Origin: Symsagittifera roscoffensis
Lineage: Eukaryota; Xenacoelomorpha; Acoela; Convolutidae
Length of the DNA: 64,000 bases
Direction of reading: 5' to 3'
Assembly (NCBI RefSeq): GCF_963678635.1
Contig: NC_087063.1
Coordinates: 37,052,540-37,116,539 of the forward strand
The position numbers and the translations under genes are program-made. Below, one piece after another: positions 12,996-25,119 of the stretch (positions are counted from its first letter, which is position 1; each line of letters opens with the position of its first letter). The notes beneath the pieces were generated by a model that saw only the letters and a program-made list of their open reading frames with translations, was not told the DNA's origin and ran no database searches.

Positions 12996-13327
12996 TGAGC
13001 TTGGGTCCAGGTGGCTTTCTCACAGAGTATTTTTGGATAAGTTACAAGGACTGTTTGTCACGCTATCTGCTTTAGCAGGATATGCTCGTGCAACTCCTTG
13101 GTCCAATACCAATCCATTGGTACTCTTATATCTTTTTTTCCTAGTCTCAATAGATATACTGATTTTATCGTGAAGCTGGAGGAGAAAAGAAAGCAATTTT
13201 TACTTTTAATTCTCCGAAGCACTAGGTAGAGTGGGATTTAATCATGGATCATGATTGGTTAGTAAAATTTTTCAGCATAAAATAACTGGTTTTTTATTAT
13301 CTACTTCTCTGTCAGGTCATCATACCA
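12996..13327 (-). mobile_element. LTR, block a
   Basis: Starts TGAGCTTGGG and ends CATACCA in plus orientation, about 332 bp, alignable to the LTRs at 18,932, 24,739, 29,666 and 50,897. Shared words include TTTCTCACAGAG, GATAAGTTACA, CGTGCAACT, TAGTCTCAATAGAT and GATTGGTTAG. It is the 5' LTR of block a, whose gag lies to its left on the minus strand. Confidence 0.7.
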
Positions 13328-13790
13328 AAATTTTGGAGTCGCACAGATTTAGAACAAGAAAACAGCAAGAAAATTAACAATTATGATAATAGACAAAAAC
13401 ATGAGTTTTACCAAAAATTACTAAACATCAAGTGGCCTCAATAACGTCAACCAGCCAAAATATTGTAATTGCACATTCTTGGAACATTTAAAAACAAAAA
13501 AACAAAATGATTAGCCAGTTTCTTGTGCTTGTAGCATCGAATGATGCGACAGCAAACAATAACAAAAAGAACTTGTCAAGGCAACATCTAAATGAAAAGA
13601 ATAATGACAACCTTTCAAAACAGGTTCTCGTTTTTCTTCTCCAAGTTTACTGCCATTTCTTTTGCGTAAAGTGAGACTGAAATAGGTGAAAAAAAGAAGT
13701 AAACTTCACAAAAATAACATTCCAATTCTAGCTGAGATGAAGTGGAGTGTCCGATAATTCGTCTAAATTCATCATTTTCCGTCTAAATTA
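13328..13790. repeat. Flanking sequence shared by blocks a, b and c
   Basis: Sequence outside the LTR beginning AAATTTTGGAGTCGC and including ACATCAAGTGGCCTCAATAACG. It recurs at 19,304-19,760 and, more diverged, at 25,120-25,290. Flank sharing shows that the blocks were copied by segmental duplication rather than inserted independently. Confidence 0.75.
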
Positions 13791-13884
13791 ATCTAAAAAC
13801 AAAAAAAAATTCCAGGCCCTTTCATGACTTAGTTATATTCTTAGTTTTTCTACTTGAAATTAGTTGTCAAAATAAATTCCTCAG

Positions 13885-14936
13885 AAATTTTGAAAAAAAC
13901 TGCTGGTCCTATGAATGTTTCTTAGAATAAACTGATAATTTTTTTTGTTGATTTTTTAAAAATAACCATGTTAATCGCTTTTAATGTTCATTTAGAAAAA
14001 CTTGATTATAAGTCCTATCCAAGTCTGCAGTGGTGTAGTGTTCTCCATTAGGCTCTGTGAGAATTAAATGTAACGGTTCAATCGGCCAATTTTGTTTGGA
14101 TTCGTCAATGAGTGAAAATAAATATCTAGCATCTAGAAATATCATTAATGATTCATGTTTTGCTTGTTTTATACTTGGGTTTAACAACTTATGACTTTTG
14201 GTTCCTGGTCTTTATTTGCCGGTAATTTTTTTTTTTATATTTCAAGAATATTCTAAAGTTTTTTAAATCTTTATCTTGTAAATGTATCGCTACTCAACTT
14301 GCCCATTGTTTCTAACAACTATGTCTAGTTGTAATGGTAAGTGTACTAGAGAGCGAGTTTCTCCTTCATTAAATTTTGATGGCCGTTTAGTTTGGAATAA
14401 TATGAAAGTAAAATTGCTAAGTTTTCAAGTTCGTCTGGTTTTTTGTGAAAATTGAAATTAGTAAAAAAATTTTTATTTTAGTGTGTGCTCCGTAGCTTGA
14501 AATGTGGGTTTGAATATGATGTTTTTGTAAAATAGTCTGTATTTTTTGGTCCATTGATAATGTTGTTTATAGATAGTTTTTCTTTTAGTTTTCTGGATTG
14601 ATGTGTAAAAATGTTTGTATATGTTTTACTCCGTATGCTCTTTCTGTGAGCGAATATAGCGTGATGTTTGATTCAGAGCATCCTAGAAAACCTAAAGCAA
14701 GTGTTTTTGTGCATGGTGAGTTGTTGCATAAATGTAGTTCGATGTTATCTGGGGGTATGTTTTCTACTCTTTTTTTTGTTGATATTGTTAGGCGATAAAA
14801 ACTTATGAACCGGACGGATTTCAAAGTCCGACATGTATAGTTTTTTTGTGGTTTGACCATTGTGGTTTTGGTTTATATGAGCCATTGGAAATTCGAACAA
14901 ATTTCTAGTTAATGGTTTTCAAAAGCTTCCTTTCCT
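13885..14936 (-). pseudogene. pol: Reverse transcriptase N-terminal remnant, element b
   Basis: Two open pieces on the minus strand. 14,585-14,860 contains LHLCNNSPCTKTLALGFLG, matching the region just before RT in the central element (44,498-44,920). 13,981-14,187 contains IFLDARYLFSLIDESKQNWP and GEHYTTADLD, which is RT motif A with its catalytic Asp region. Sequence near 13,885-13,925 (CTGCTGGTCCTATG) matches the motif B region. The fragment is cut at its left end by the flank of block a, so the YxDD box is lost. Confidence 0.75.
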
Positions 14937-15124
14937 TGTTGTAAATTTTATTGTTTTGCGTGTTTGTTTTAATTTTATTATTATATTATTTTATTTTATT
15001 TTTTATGTTATTATAAATAATATATTGATGTTGGTATATGTTTGAAAACAATTGGAACTCTTATGATGTTTTTTGTTTGTAATACGAAACATATCTGTAA
15101 AAGAATTGTATCAGTTAATTGACT

Positions 15125-17760
15125 TTTTCAAGTTTAGTGGCGTTTCTATCGTGGTGAGGTTTTAATAAAGTTTAAATTAAATGGGGGTTTTTAATAATTT
15201 TTTTCTTATTGTCAATCTAAAATGTACTTTTAGTATCGCTGTCGACAATTGAATTAGTATGCTTAAAGTGATTTATTTGTAGATTCAGGTTTTCATTTGT
15301 ACAAATCCCTGGGGGATTGGGGGTTGTTTCAGAGTTGTTTCGTACTCGGTTAGAATGATGTTTTGGGGTGTTTTCACGTGAATTCATTATGGTCGGTTTG
15401 AGTTTTGGGAATTCTTTTTACAATGTGATGACTATCAAAAATTTCGGAAGATTTTATTATTTTAAATATTATAAGAATTTTTGGGAGATTCTAATATTAT
15501 GAAAATTGTTTTCATTTCTGCAATTATTAGAGATTTTTCGTGATAAATTTTGATAGTTTTTTGTGTACTGTTAAGAAGACTTACTTAGATCTGTAAGTTT
15601 TGGTTATTGAAATTTATCTATCTGGCTTTTTTGTCAAAATTCGGCGATACTTTGTCCGCAAGGACTACAATTGTTACACTACTTTTTGATAGAAGGGTTT
15701 TCATTAAAGTTCGGGTTGCTGTCGTAAATATAAAGTTTCTCTTTCTTTTATTTTCATTGTGATTTCTGCGTGTTCCAATTTGTCTACAAGCTTACTACAA
15801 GTTAAACTTTTATTTAGAAATTGATGAAAGATGTGATTCTATTTACTTGATTGCTACTATTGGTACTTGTGGTGTTAGGGTCATCATTGAAATTTCTGCC
15901 AACTTTATATTTTTCTGCCAAGTGTATTTAAAGACTGCTTTTTTACCAATGTTTCTTTTGTTACGCCCAATTGCTGGATTATTTCTTTCGGTTTTTGCGG
16001 ATTTTTTGATAAACATTTGTTTGATGTTGTTTGTTTATCTCGAAAAGGAACAATTTTGAAAACTCTTGTGTTAGGTGTTTCCAATTGGACGTTAATTCTA
16101 TTGGTAAAACTAAATTTTCTATTTTGAGTTGCTCCAACGAAAGCTGTTTGTGCTAGTGATATGCGCCTATGAACTCAAACTTGATGGAGAAATGTGTTCA
16201 TACTTTCTCGCCCTATTTTTACTATTAGACTTGCTGCTACGGCATTCAAATCTTCTTCAACAGAGTATTCTTGATTTAATTCTGTGGAAACTATTGATGG
16301 TTTGTTTGATGTGATTGATGACTCACCTATAAGGTATGGATTCATTGTCATCTGTAGTGATTCTGCTGTTTTTGTTATTTGAGTGTATTTTGTGAGCTGA
16401 TGCCAACTGATTTCGTGTTGTTTTAGTTATTATGGTAACTGATTTCTTTTTTTTTGCTTCGAGTTTGTGATTTTGGATAATCAGTCGGTTTTGTCTGGTA
16501 TATTTGAAAAGGCGGGATTTGGTTTTACTGGGTATTTAGGTCTTCTTCGTTCATTTTTTTTGTCTCTATATGATTCAAAATTATCTGGTCTTTTCTCAAC
16601 TCTGCAATTACTTTGCATGTTTTTAGAGCCATGGTGACTGTTGGAAAACATTCTTCGTCTTCTGAGAACGAGTTTTGAGTTTTTGTCTTAATGAAGATAT
16701 GAATAATCACGGGAAAGAGCTGTTATGATGTTCTTCCTAACGTGAACATTGACTATTTGGGAATATGTCTTTTTTTTAGTTTTTTATCAGTATTGGGTAT
16801 GGTCTGAGGTTTGGGAAGTTTTTTTGAGCTTTATCTGCTAATGGATCAGTTTTATTTTTTTTGCGAATAAAAATTATAGTGAAGATTTGAAAAAAATTGT
16901 TTTTTAGTATAGTCTATTAAGAGTACGTTTTGTGGTCAAAGATTTTTATGTTCGATGTTCCATAGACGAATTGTTACTAAATGGGATTGGTTTAGCTGTT
17001 GATTGAATCATTGATTGCTGGAGCGATATATTTGATTACTCTGGCGTAGTAATTATGGGTTGTATAGATGAAAGACTTTGTTGTGTTGTTGCTGGCGTTG
17101 TTGTAACAGTTCTTTTTGTTTGTAAAATGTAATTGGCTTATAAGTTTTTTTTCATTTCTTGTTCATCCGTTTCAATTATTTCTTGCATGTATGATTGTAG
17201 AGTTTAAACAATTTTTGTCTGTTTTATTTGGAGAAATTGTGTTGTAATAAATTGGTGTTGTATCCGTTGTTAATGGACGATTTGTAAATATTTCTCATGA
17301 ATTGAGTTTGTTTGAACTGCGGAGCTTGAAAATGCGTTTGGTAGATAAATAAACATATCATGATACCATTCAGGATCCCACACACTGTCTGATTAATCCG
17401 GTAAACTAGTTTTAACATCACAGCTTATGAGAGTTCGTTTTCTAGATTGCTCTATAAGGTCTTCATTGTGTTTAAAGTGTTCAATTATAAAACATACTGA
17501 AAATTGATGAAGAACAAGTTTGACTAGAGCGGATAAATCAGTTTTTATCAGGTTTTCTCGGATTGTATCCAAAGTTTTTGAAAGTAGCTATATTTATTTT
17601 TTAACTGTTGCATGTGTCTCGCTTGTGGTGGTGATGCAAAAAATGTTTCAAAAAATGTTTCAGACGTATTTATAGTTTTTTGCAAATCCTTTTTGGGAAA
17701 ACTGAGTTTTACTCGTTGTGATTTTGAAAAACTCATCTCAATGTCATCTGTTGAAACCTG
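15125..17760 (-). pseudogene. gag: gag remnant, block b
   Basis: Duplicate of block a gag, with open pieces at 16,525-16,710 and 17,224-17,421 that match those at 11,496-11,687 and 12,163-12,360. The capsid part near 16,080-16,320 is frame-broken. Compared with block a it lacks several hundred bases around 15,540, where GAGATTTTTCGTGA jumps to TAAATTTTGATAG. Confidence 0.7.
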
Positions 17761-18931
17761 ATGGGATGAAGTAGCAGCATTTGGGTTCGCTGGTGAAGTT
17801 TCAGTTGCAAAAACTTAATAATTGTATGTTAAATTGCATAGGTTGTGTAAGTGTTGGTCAAATATATGTCTTTTGATTTTTTTCTGAAAAGTCTTTTTTG
17901 CATGGACTATAATTTTTGCAAAATAAGATTGTGTTGAGACTGTGATAAAACTATACTTGTCCTCGTGATATCTGGTCGTTTGACAGTTGATAGGATAGAG
18001 TCATCGCAGAATAGTTTGTCCTACTCTCAAATCATTTTTTCTGAACTGATTTTACTGTTAATGTATCACTGTCATCTTACGTTAACAGTGAAATCAGTTC
18101 AGAAAAAAGTTTACTTATGAGCGAAAAAATTTTGAATAAGTTTTTGCTCGTTTGTTTCTTTTATTTGATGCGAAATCCAATTAGTAATTGTTCTTATCTC
18201 CCAAACTGTTAGTCCATAGTTTTGTGTTTGTTATCCTCAATTTTTTGGTCTTAAGTTTGTCGTGACAAGACGGGTTGGGGAGGGAGTAGATCAATTCTAT
18301 TGCATGATGTGTTTTGCTCTTAAACGAGTGAAGTTCTCAGCTTTTAAGTACTCTTAATCTTACTTAATAGGGGATCGATATGAGATCGAGGATTAGAGAA
18401 TTTTCAATGAACCCACTAGGTTGGAGCATAGTTTGAACAAAAATAGATTGTTGGATACAATTTCATATCTTAATATTTTTAGGTTTTGTTTTAATCCTGG
18501 ATCAAATTAGAGATAGCAATCAAGTGGCGGATGAGTAGCCTAAATGAATGGTTAACTTCCGAAGATAAAACTGTCATTTAATCCTGGTACTAAAAAAAAT
18601 TAAAACGTGAATTGACACCCTGAGTCGTTTTATACTAAATTAAATGGATGTGTTGATTTCGAAAGGTTGAAATTGATTGAATAGATCCAAGAAAAGCCTC
18701 GTTGATCTAGAAGAATAAAAGAAAAAACTTACAGATAAAGAGAGGCCTCGAGTATCTTGTTGTTGGAAAAATAATCATAATAAGGTTAGTATTAATAAAG
18801 TTCGCAGGAGTAGCCTTGGTGATCTTACAGTTCATTTAAGTTGTTTTTTGAAAGAGAAAATTGAATTTAGTAAAATTTTGGCTCGGTTTCACTAGACTTA
18901 TAATTTTATTAGATTCGTTGGTCGCACCAGA
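17761..18931 (-). promoter_or_regulatory. 5' leader and primer-binding site, block b
   Basis: The longest leader of the three left blocks. It holds the hairpin at 18,035-18,108, leader palindromes near 18,685, 18,744 and 18,812 (AGCCTCGTTGATC, GGCCTCGAGTATC, AGCCTTGGTGATC) and GGTCGCACCA at 18,920-18,929, the primer-binding-site position. Confidence 0.55.
18035..18108. repeat. Near-perfect inverted repeat (hairpin)
   Basis: Arms of about 27 nt, TTTTTTCTGAACTGATTT... at 18,035 and ...AAATCAGTTCAGAAAAAA ending at 18,108, separated by about 20 nt. Present only in block b; block c is deleted here and the central element has no obvious counterpart. It may be a small foldback insertion. Confidence 0.7.
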
Positions 18932-19303
18932 TGAGCTTAGGTCCAGGTGGTTTTCTCATAGAATAATTTTGGATAAATTACACGGCCTGTTTGTCACGCT
19001 ATCTGTTTTTAGCAGGATATGCTCGAGCAACTCCTTGGTCCAATACCAATCCATTTGTTACTCTTATATATTTTTTCCTAGTCTCAACAGATGTACTGAT
19101 TTTATCGTGAAGCTGGAGGAGAAAAGAAAAAACTTTTACTTTTAATTTTCTGAAGCACTAGGGTTTGAACCTTGCAAAGCTAGAGTGAGGTTCAATTATG
19201 GATCATGATTGGTTAGTAAAATTTTTCTACAGCAAAGAAAAACAAAATAACTAGTTTTAAACTGGTTCTTTATTCTCTACACCTCTGCCAGTTCATCATA
19301 CCA
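18932..19303 (-). mobile_element. LTR, block b
   Basis: About 372 bp, starting TGAGCTTAGG and ending CATACCA in plus orientation. Very similar to the LTR of block a. It is followed outwards by the shared flank, beginning AAATTTTGGGGTCGCG. Confidence 0.7.
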
Positions 19304-19760
19304 AAATTTTGGGGTCGCGTAGATTTGGAACAAAAAAGCAGCAAAAATTTAGCAGTGATGATAATAGACAAAAACACCAAAAATTACTAAACATCAAGTG
19401 GCCTCAATAACGTCAACCAGCCAAAAACATTGTAATTGCACATTCTTGGAACATTTAAAAACAAAATGATTAGCCAGTTTCTTGTGCTTGTAGCATCGAA
19501 TGATGCGACAGCAAACAATAACAAAAAGAACTTGTCAAGGCAACATCTAAATGAAAAGAATAATGACAACCTTTCAAAACAGGTTCTCGTTTTTCTTCTC
19601 CAAATTTACTGCCATTTCTTTTGTGTAAAGTGAGACTGAAATAGGTGAGAACAAAAGAATTAAAATTCGCAAAAATAACATTCCAATTCTAGCCGAGATG
19701 AAGTGGAGTGTCCGATAGTTCGTCTTAATTCAACATTTTCCGTCTAAATCAATCTGAAAA
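19304..19760. repeat. Shared flank, block b copy
   Basis: Copy of 13,328-13,790, including TGATTAGCCAGTTTCTTGTGC and GATGCGACAGCAAACAATAAC. Nearly identical to the block a copy, so the a/b duplication is younger than the split from c. Confidence 0.75.
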
Positions 19761-19849
19761 CCAAAAAAAGCTCAGGCCAGTTTTTGCTAGTCAAAAAAAT
19801 TCTTCAAACATTTTCTAAATCTGCATTTTAACCAAAGGCATTTAAAATG

Positions 19850-20090
19850 ATATCACTACTTGTTGTTTTTCTTGAAGTAGTCAAAATTGGCAAAGTTAGT
19901 AGGTTTGTCGGTAAATTCAAATAAGAGCGCACTAATTTTTAAAATCCAAAAAGTTATAGTTTTGTGAAAAAGGTTAAAAAAATAACGTTATTTTTTTACT
20001 TTAAATGTGATGATGAAAATTTTAGGTTAATTCAGATAATGATAACCTAATTGCTCGTGTTTTCTCAGTCATTCATTTATGCGCTTACAA
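19850..20090. repeat. Block D (flank repeat), part 1
   Basis: TTGTTTTTCTTGAAGTAGTC through CCAAAAAGTTATAGTTTTG matches 25,310-25,425. The stretch is then interrupted by the foldback element at 20,091-21,173. Confidence 0.6.
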
Positions 20091-21173
20091 CCCGGGTTGA
20101 CCTCCATAGACCGAAAATGGTAATCATACAATTTAGTACACTTAGTCTATGGAAAAATGCTAGTCATACAAATTTCATACATTTTTGCAAAATGAGTTTA
20201 ATCGAATTTCAAAGGTATTTTATAGTTGTTTTGGTATCGAAATTGGTATCTCTTCATAAAAAAATGAAAAAAATGGTATGAAAAAAAATGCTAACCATAC
20301 AATTTCCATATATGGAAATTGTATGATAAGAATTTTTTTAAAATTTTTTTCGTGAAAAAAAAGCTTTGAACAATCAATTCAACTGCTGGCAAAACATTTA
20401 ACATTTAAGCGTTTTTTGGGCTGCTACGACTGAAAACTTTGGCTTTTTTAGTTTTGTTTTCTGAAAAACAAACAATGGTCTTACAATTTCCATATATGGA
20501 AATTGTATGAATAGCATTTTTTTGATGGCGACGACAAAAGTATTTTTGAAATTGCCCCTAAAACTTTTTTGCGTTTTTTTTTTTCAACCGCAAATTGATT
20601 TTCGTATTCAAACAAACATTTTTTGAAAAAAAAATTTTGCATGCAAAATTTAATTTTTTGTGTGTATAACGTAGTCCTGGATATAATAATATTGGATTTT
20701 TTTTCCTTTTCTCTTCATAACTTTTTTCAAAAACGCTTAAAACTCCTCTTTCTTTTGTATGACATGTTTTTGTTTGCCTTGATAAATGTCTGGTAAAAAA
20801 AAATTCGAATTTTAGAAATAATCATTTTTGAAAATTATTGCCAAAATTTAAAAGTTCATTACTTTCGTTATATTATTTGTCTGCGACAGAAGTAACACAT
20901 ATCAGGCTGTTTCAATGCATTTTTAATGCGAGACGGCCAAAATGTTGGTTACTTCGTTTGAACACAACCAAAAAATTTTGAGAACTTAAAATGTAAAAAA
21001 CATTATTTTTGGTTTATGGAAAAATGCTAGTCATACAATTTCAATGTATAAAAAAATACTAATCATAGACCTTTCATGCAATTTTCTGTACGTATGGAAT
21101 TGTATGGAAAGTGTATGACTAGCATTTTTCCAATAATGGAAATTGTATGACTAGTATTTTTGGTCATCCCGGG
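20091..21173. mobile_element. Foldback / MITE-like element with CCCGGG ends
   Basis: A 1,083-bp element with imperfect terminal inverted repeats. The left end is CCCGGGTTGACC; the right end, reverse-complemented, is CCCGGGATGACC, and both continue into AAAAAT..AGTCATACAATTT. Inside, the module ATGGAAATTGTATGACTAGCATTTTTCC occurs in both orientations at least six times. There are two perfect palindromes, 30 bp at 20,296-20,325 and 26 bp at 20,482-20,507 (core ACAATTTCCATATATGGAAATTGT). No transposase frame is present, so it is non-autonomous. No clear target duplication is visible beyond AA. Confidence 0.75.
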
Positions 21174-21289
21174 AAGGTTTGCTATAGAATTCTTAGTAAT
21201 TGGAATGTATGTCTTTGTTTTTATCCAGCGAACTAATGAAACCATTCTCATTGTTTCAACTGGTCTATAACTCAAAAATTGATGAAATA

Positions 21290-21905
21290 CTTGCTAATAA
21301 TTTCATAAAAAATAGTTTTAGTTAAATTTTTAGTATCCAAAAAGTTTAACTTTTACGAAAAAGGTAAAAAAATTACCCTATTTATTACTTTAAGTAATAT
21401 AAAGAAATTTTTATGTTAACCATGATAATGTTGATCTATTTGCTTAACCAGCCTTTACTGCAGGGTGTTTTCAAAATAAATTTTCCTCTTATCATCTCTA
21501 GTTTTTAATTTTTTATGTAATTTGAATGTTTTTTTGTTCAGACTTTCGAAGAAAGTAAAGAATATATATATGCTCGGGTTATTTTTTTGTCAGACCTATT
21601 CTCAAAACTTCTTGACTTGGGGGATCAATATATAAATCCAAAAAGAGCGCAATAATTTTCTGATCCTGAAAAATTAACGCGCCTTACTCACGTTAATTAC
21701 TCACGCGCATTATTCGCGTGGCAAATTAAGCCGTTTCTCAAAATTGTTTCAAACTCAATTGCGGCAGGTTAATTGTTGTTTTTATTGATTTTTCCGACTT
21801 TTGAAGAACTTGGAAAATTTATATTCGGTGTGCTATTTTTATTCAGAAAATTTTTGCCGCTCGAATTAGAATTTTTCAACAAACATTTTTCTGCCCCAAT
21901 GAAGA
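21290..21905. repeat. Block D (flank repeat), part 2
   Basis: CAGACTTTCGAAGAAAGTAAAG through TACTCACGTTAATTACTCACGCGC and GCCGCTCGAA matches 25,485-25,890. It joins gag-like sequence of block c near 21,905-21,970. Open frames across it are chance. Confidence 0.65.
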
Positions 21906-23500
21906 TATCGACTTTCGGAGTACAAATGAAAGAAAATATTTCACCTGCGATTATTTTTTGTAAATTTATTATCAACAAGTGCTCTTGATTTGTTCCTGTG
22001 GAATCATATGAGGGTTTATTTGATGTGGTAGTTGATTCACTCTTAAGGTATGGATTCATTATCATTTGTAGTGATTCTGCTGTTTTTAGTATTTGAGTGA
22101 AATTTGCGAGCTGATGCCTACTGGTTTTGTCTCACTATAAATATTTTGGTATTTGATTTATTTTGCTTTGAGTTTCTAAGTTTGTTGGTCAATTTTGTAG
22201 TGGTAATTTTGAAAAGGCCGGATTTGGTTTTACTTGGTATTTAGGTCTACGTTTCCAGTTTTTTGTGTCCTTTTATGGTTCGAAAAAGTCTGGTTGTTCC
22301 CTAATTGTGCATTTACCTTGCACGTGTTTAAAACCATGTGGTGACTGTTGGTTTTTACGAAAATCTTACTCATCTCCTGAAAAAGAGTTTTGATTTTCTG
22401 TCTTGCTGAAAAAATTGATAACTTTTAGAATAATCTGTTTGGATGTTCTTCCTATCATGAAATTAAACTGATTGTGATTTTGTGTTTTTGGTTTATTGTT
22501 GATAATAGGTATGGTCTGAGTTTTCTGAAGTTTTTTAGAGCTTGATCTGCTAAGTGATAAAAAAAATTATTATTTGCCAAGAAGTCATAGTTATGGTTTG
22601 AAAAAGGTTTCCTGTATGGTATTGTCTATTAAAAGTACGTTTTTTTTGGATAAATGTCTGTATGTTTGAGAATCCATAGCTGAATTGCTACCAAAGGGGA
22701 CTGGGTTAGCTGTTGACTGCACCTTCGATTGCTGGAGTGGTATAATTTTATTATGTGGCGTAGTAATTATGGAGTGTTTCGGTGAACTACTTTAATTTGT
22801 TGTTACTGGCGTTGTTTTGACAGTTTTTTTTGTTTGAAAGTTTGACTGGGATTGAAATTTTTTTAAAATTTTGTTATATTGTTCTGTTCATTTATAATTT
22901 GCATGTATGAATACTGAGTTTAAAATTATTGTCTGTTTTTTTTTTGGAAAAACTGTGTTATAATGAAAAGGTGTGGTATCTGTTGCTAATCAGATGATTC
23001 GTCAATATTTTTCTTGGTTTGAATAAGTTTGAATTACTGAGCTTTAAAATGCGGTTGTTAAGTAAACAAAAATATTTTGATACCATTATGGGTTCCATAC
23101 ACAGTCTGAATAATCGGATAAAATAGTTTTAACATCGAAACTTGTGAGAATTTGTTTTCTAGATTGCTCTATAAGGTCTTCATTGTGTTTAAAGTAGTCA
23201 ATTATGAACCATGCTGAGAATTGTTGAAGATCAGGTTTTCTCGGACTTTATCTAAAGTTTTTGAAAAAAGTTTGTTTGATGTTTTACAATTGCCTGTGTG
23301 TTGTTTGTATATGTGATGCATAAAATTTTACATTTCATTCTAAGATAGAGACGTAACGATAAACTTTTGCAAAAACCTGAGTTGTGGAAACTGATTTTTG
23401 CTCGTTGTAATTTTTGATGTTGTATGTCTTCGATGTTTTCTATGAAAATTTTTGAAAAACTAATCTCAATGTCATCTCTTTAAACCTTATGGGATGGAAA
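21906..23500 (-). pseudogene. gag: gag remnant, block c
   Basis: A minus-strand piece at 21,960-22,065 reads MIMNPYLKSESTTTSNKP and TGTNQEH, matching MTMNPYL...TGTDHEY in the central gag. The frame then runs into the flank sequence, so gag is truncated in the capsid. The rest (22.1-23.5 kb) aligns with blocks a and b but has no long frame. It is the most diverged of the three copies. Confidence 0.65.
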
Positions 23501-24738
23501 ACCATGATTTGGGTTCGGTTGTGAATTTTCACATGTATTTGTTCCATAATGGGAGGTGAACCTGCATAGGTTGGGTAAATAGTGGTCAAATGACTGTCTT
23601 TGTTTTCTGAAAACTCCTTTTTGCATAGACCATAAGTCCGTGATGATACTGTGACAAAATTGTACTTTTCCTCTTGATGAATCACTATCTGGTTGCTTGA
23701 CAGCTGCTAAGATAGAGTCATCTTAGAGAATTTTTTGTCGTATTTTTTAATCATGTTTAATTAGAACACAAATAGATTGTTAGATACTTTTTCATAGCTC
23801 AATAATTTTATGTTTTGTTTTAATCCTGCATCAAAAAAGAGGTAGGAATCAAGTGGAGGATGAGTAACCGAAGTTCTTTATTGTTTAGTTTAATTTGAAT
23901 GGTGAGCTTCGGAAGGAAAATTTGTCATTTAGTCCTGGGTAATCTGAAGGGTTCAAACGTGAATCGACGCCATCGGTCGTTAGACAGTTAGGTAAAGTGA
24001 GGGGTTGATTTCAAGGGTTGAACTTGAATGAAAAGAGCCAAGAAAAGCCTTGATGATCTAAAAAATTAAAAGCAAAAAATTTACAGATTATGATCAAAAG
24101 AGAGGCCTTGATGATTTTGTGTTTGAAAAAAATTTGATTTTCAAATTTAAAGATCCAAGGAGAACGCTTGATGATCGTAAAAAAAATTTCAGTTGTTTTT
24201 GGAAAAAGAAAGTTAAATTTAGTAAAAATTTCGAAACTTCATGGGCTACTCTGTTTAAAAGTTTTTTATTGAATGTTTTATACAAGAAAATCGGGACAAA
24301 AGAACTCAATGAACGCTGATGTCCAATGACAGTTAAATTTTAAATTATATTTTTTGTGTTTTTTGTGTTTTGTGACTAATTTAAAAAATTAAAGTGGATT
24401 TTCAAAAAAAATTTGAAATCTTTGAAATTTTTAAAATTTTATGGATCTTTTTTCAGTATTGATTTTTATATTACCGTTAGCTTATTAGATTATTAATATA
24501 CAACTCAAATGTAAAAGACCACATAATTTTCAAAATTACGCTCAATTTGATACAGTTAATATAGTAATTTTGGATTTTACTGCAAAAATATTTTATTGAC
24601 AATTGTCGTCGTTCCTGTCTAATTTTTTGCTTTGCCATGCAGATTTGGTTTCAGTCGCTTTGTGATGGAGGTTTGACTTCAGTTTTGACTCGGCTTCACT
24701 ATACTTGTAATTTTGTTAGGTTCATTGATCGCACCAAC
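23501..24738 (-). promoter_or_regulatory. 5' leader and primer-binding site, block c
   Basis: Carries three leader palindromes of the AGCCTTGATGATC type, at 24,037-24,058, about 24,101-24,117 and 24,152-24,176, and GATCGCACCA at 24,727-24,736 beside the LTR. The stretch with the hairpin in block b is deleted here (near 23,730). Confidence 0.55.
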
Positions 24739-25119
24739 TGAGTTTGAGTCTGGGGTGGCCTTCTCATAGAGTAATTTTTGATAGGGTACACCGTCTGGTT
24801 TTCGCGTTATCTGTTTTTGGCTGGATCGGCTTGAGCAGCACCTTAGTCCAATACCAATCCCATTATTACTCTTATATCAATTTTTTTCTTATTCTCAGTA
24901 GATATACTGATTTTATCGCAAGTATAGAGGGAAAAAGAAACAATATTTATTTTTACATGTCTGAACCACTACGTTTTCAATCTTACAAAGCTAGAGTGAT
25001 ATTTAATCATGAATCAAGATTGGTTAGTAAAAATTATTTACAGCGAAAAAAATATAAATTAAATTACTAGTTTCGAACTGGTTTCTTATTATCTACAACC
25101 CTGTCAGGTCATTATACCA
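24739..25119 (-). mobile_element. LTR, block c
   Basis: About 381 bp, TGAGTTTGAG to TATACCA in plus orientation, diverged from LTRs a and b. Shared words are TTCTCATAGAGTAATTT, TACACCGTCTG, TAGATATACTGATTTTATCG and AAGATTGGTTAG. Confidence 0.65.

Noticed and set aside
21773-21988. 71-codon plus-strand ORF at the block D/gag c junction
   Set aside because: It spans a chimeric junction between flank repeat and antisense gag, so it cannot be an ancestral gene.
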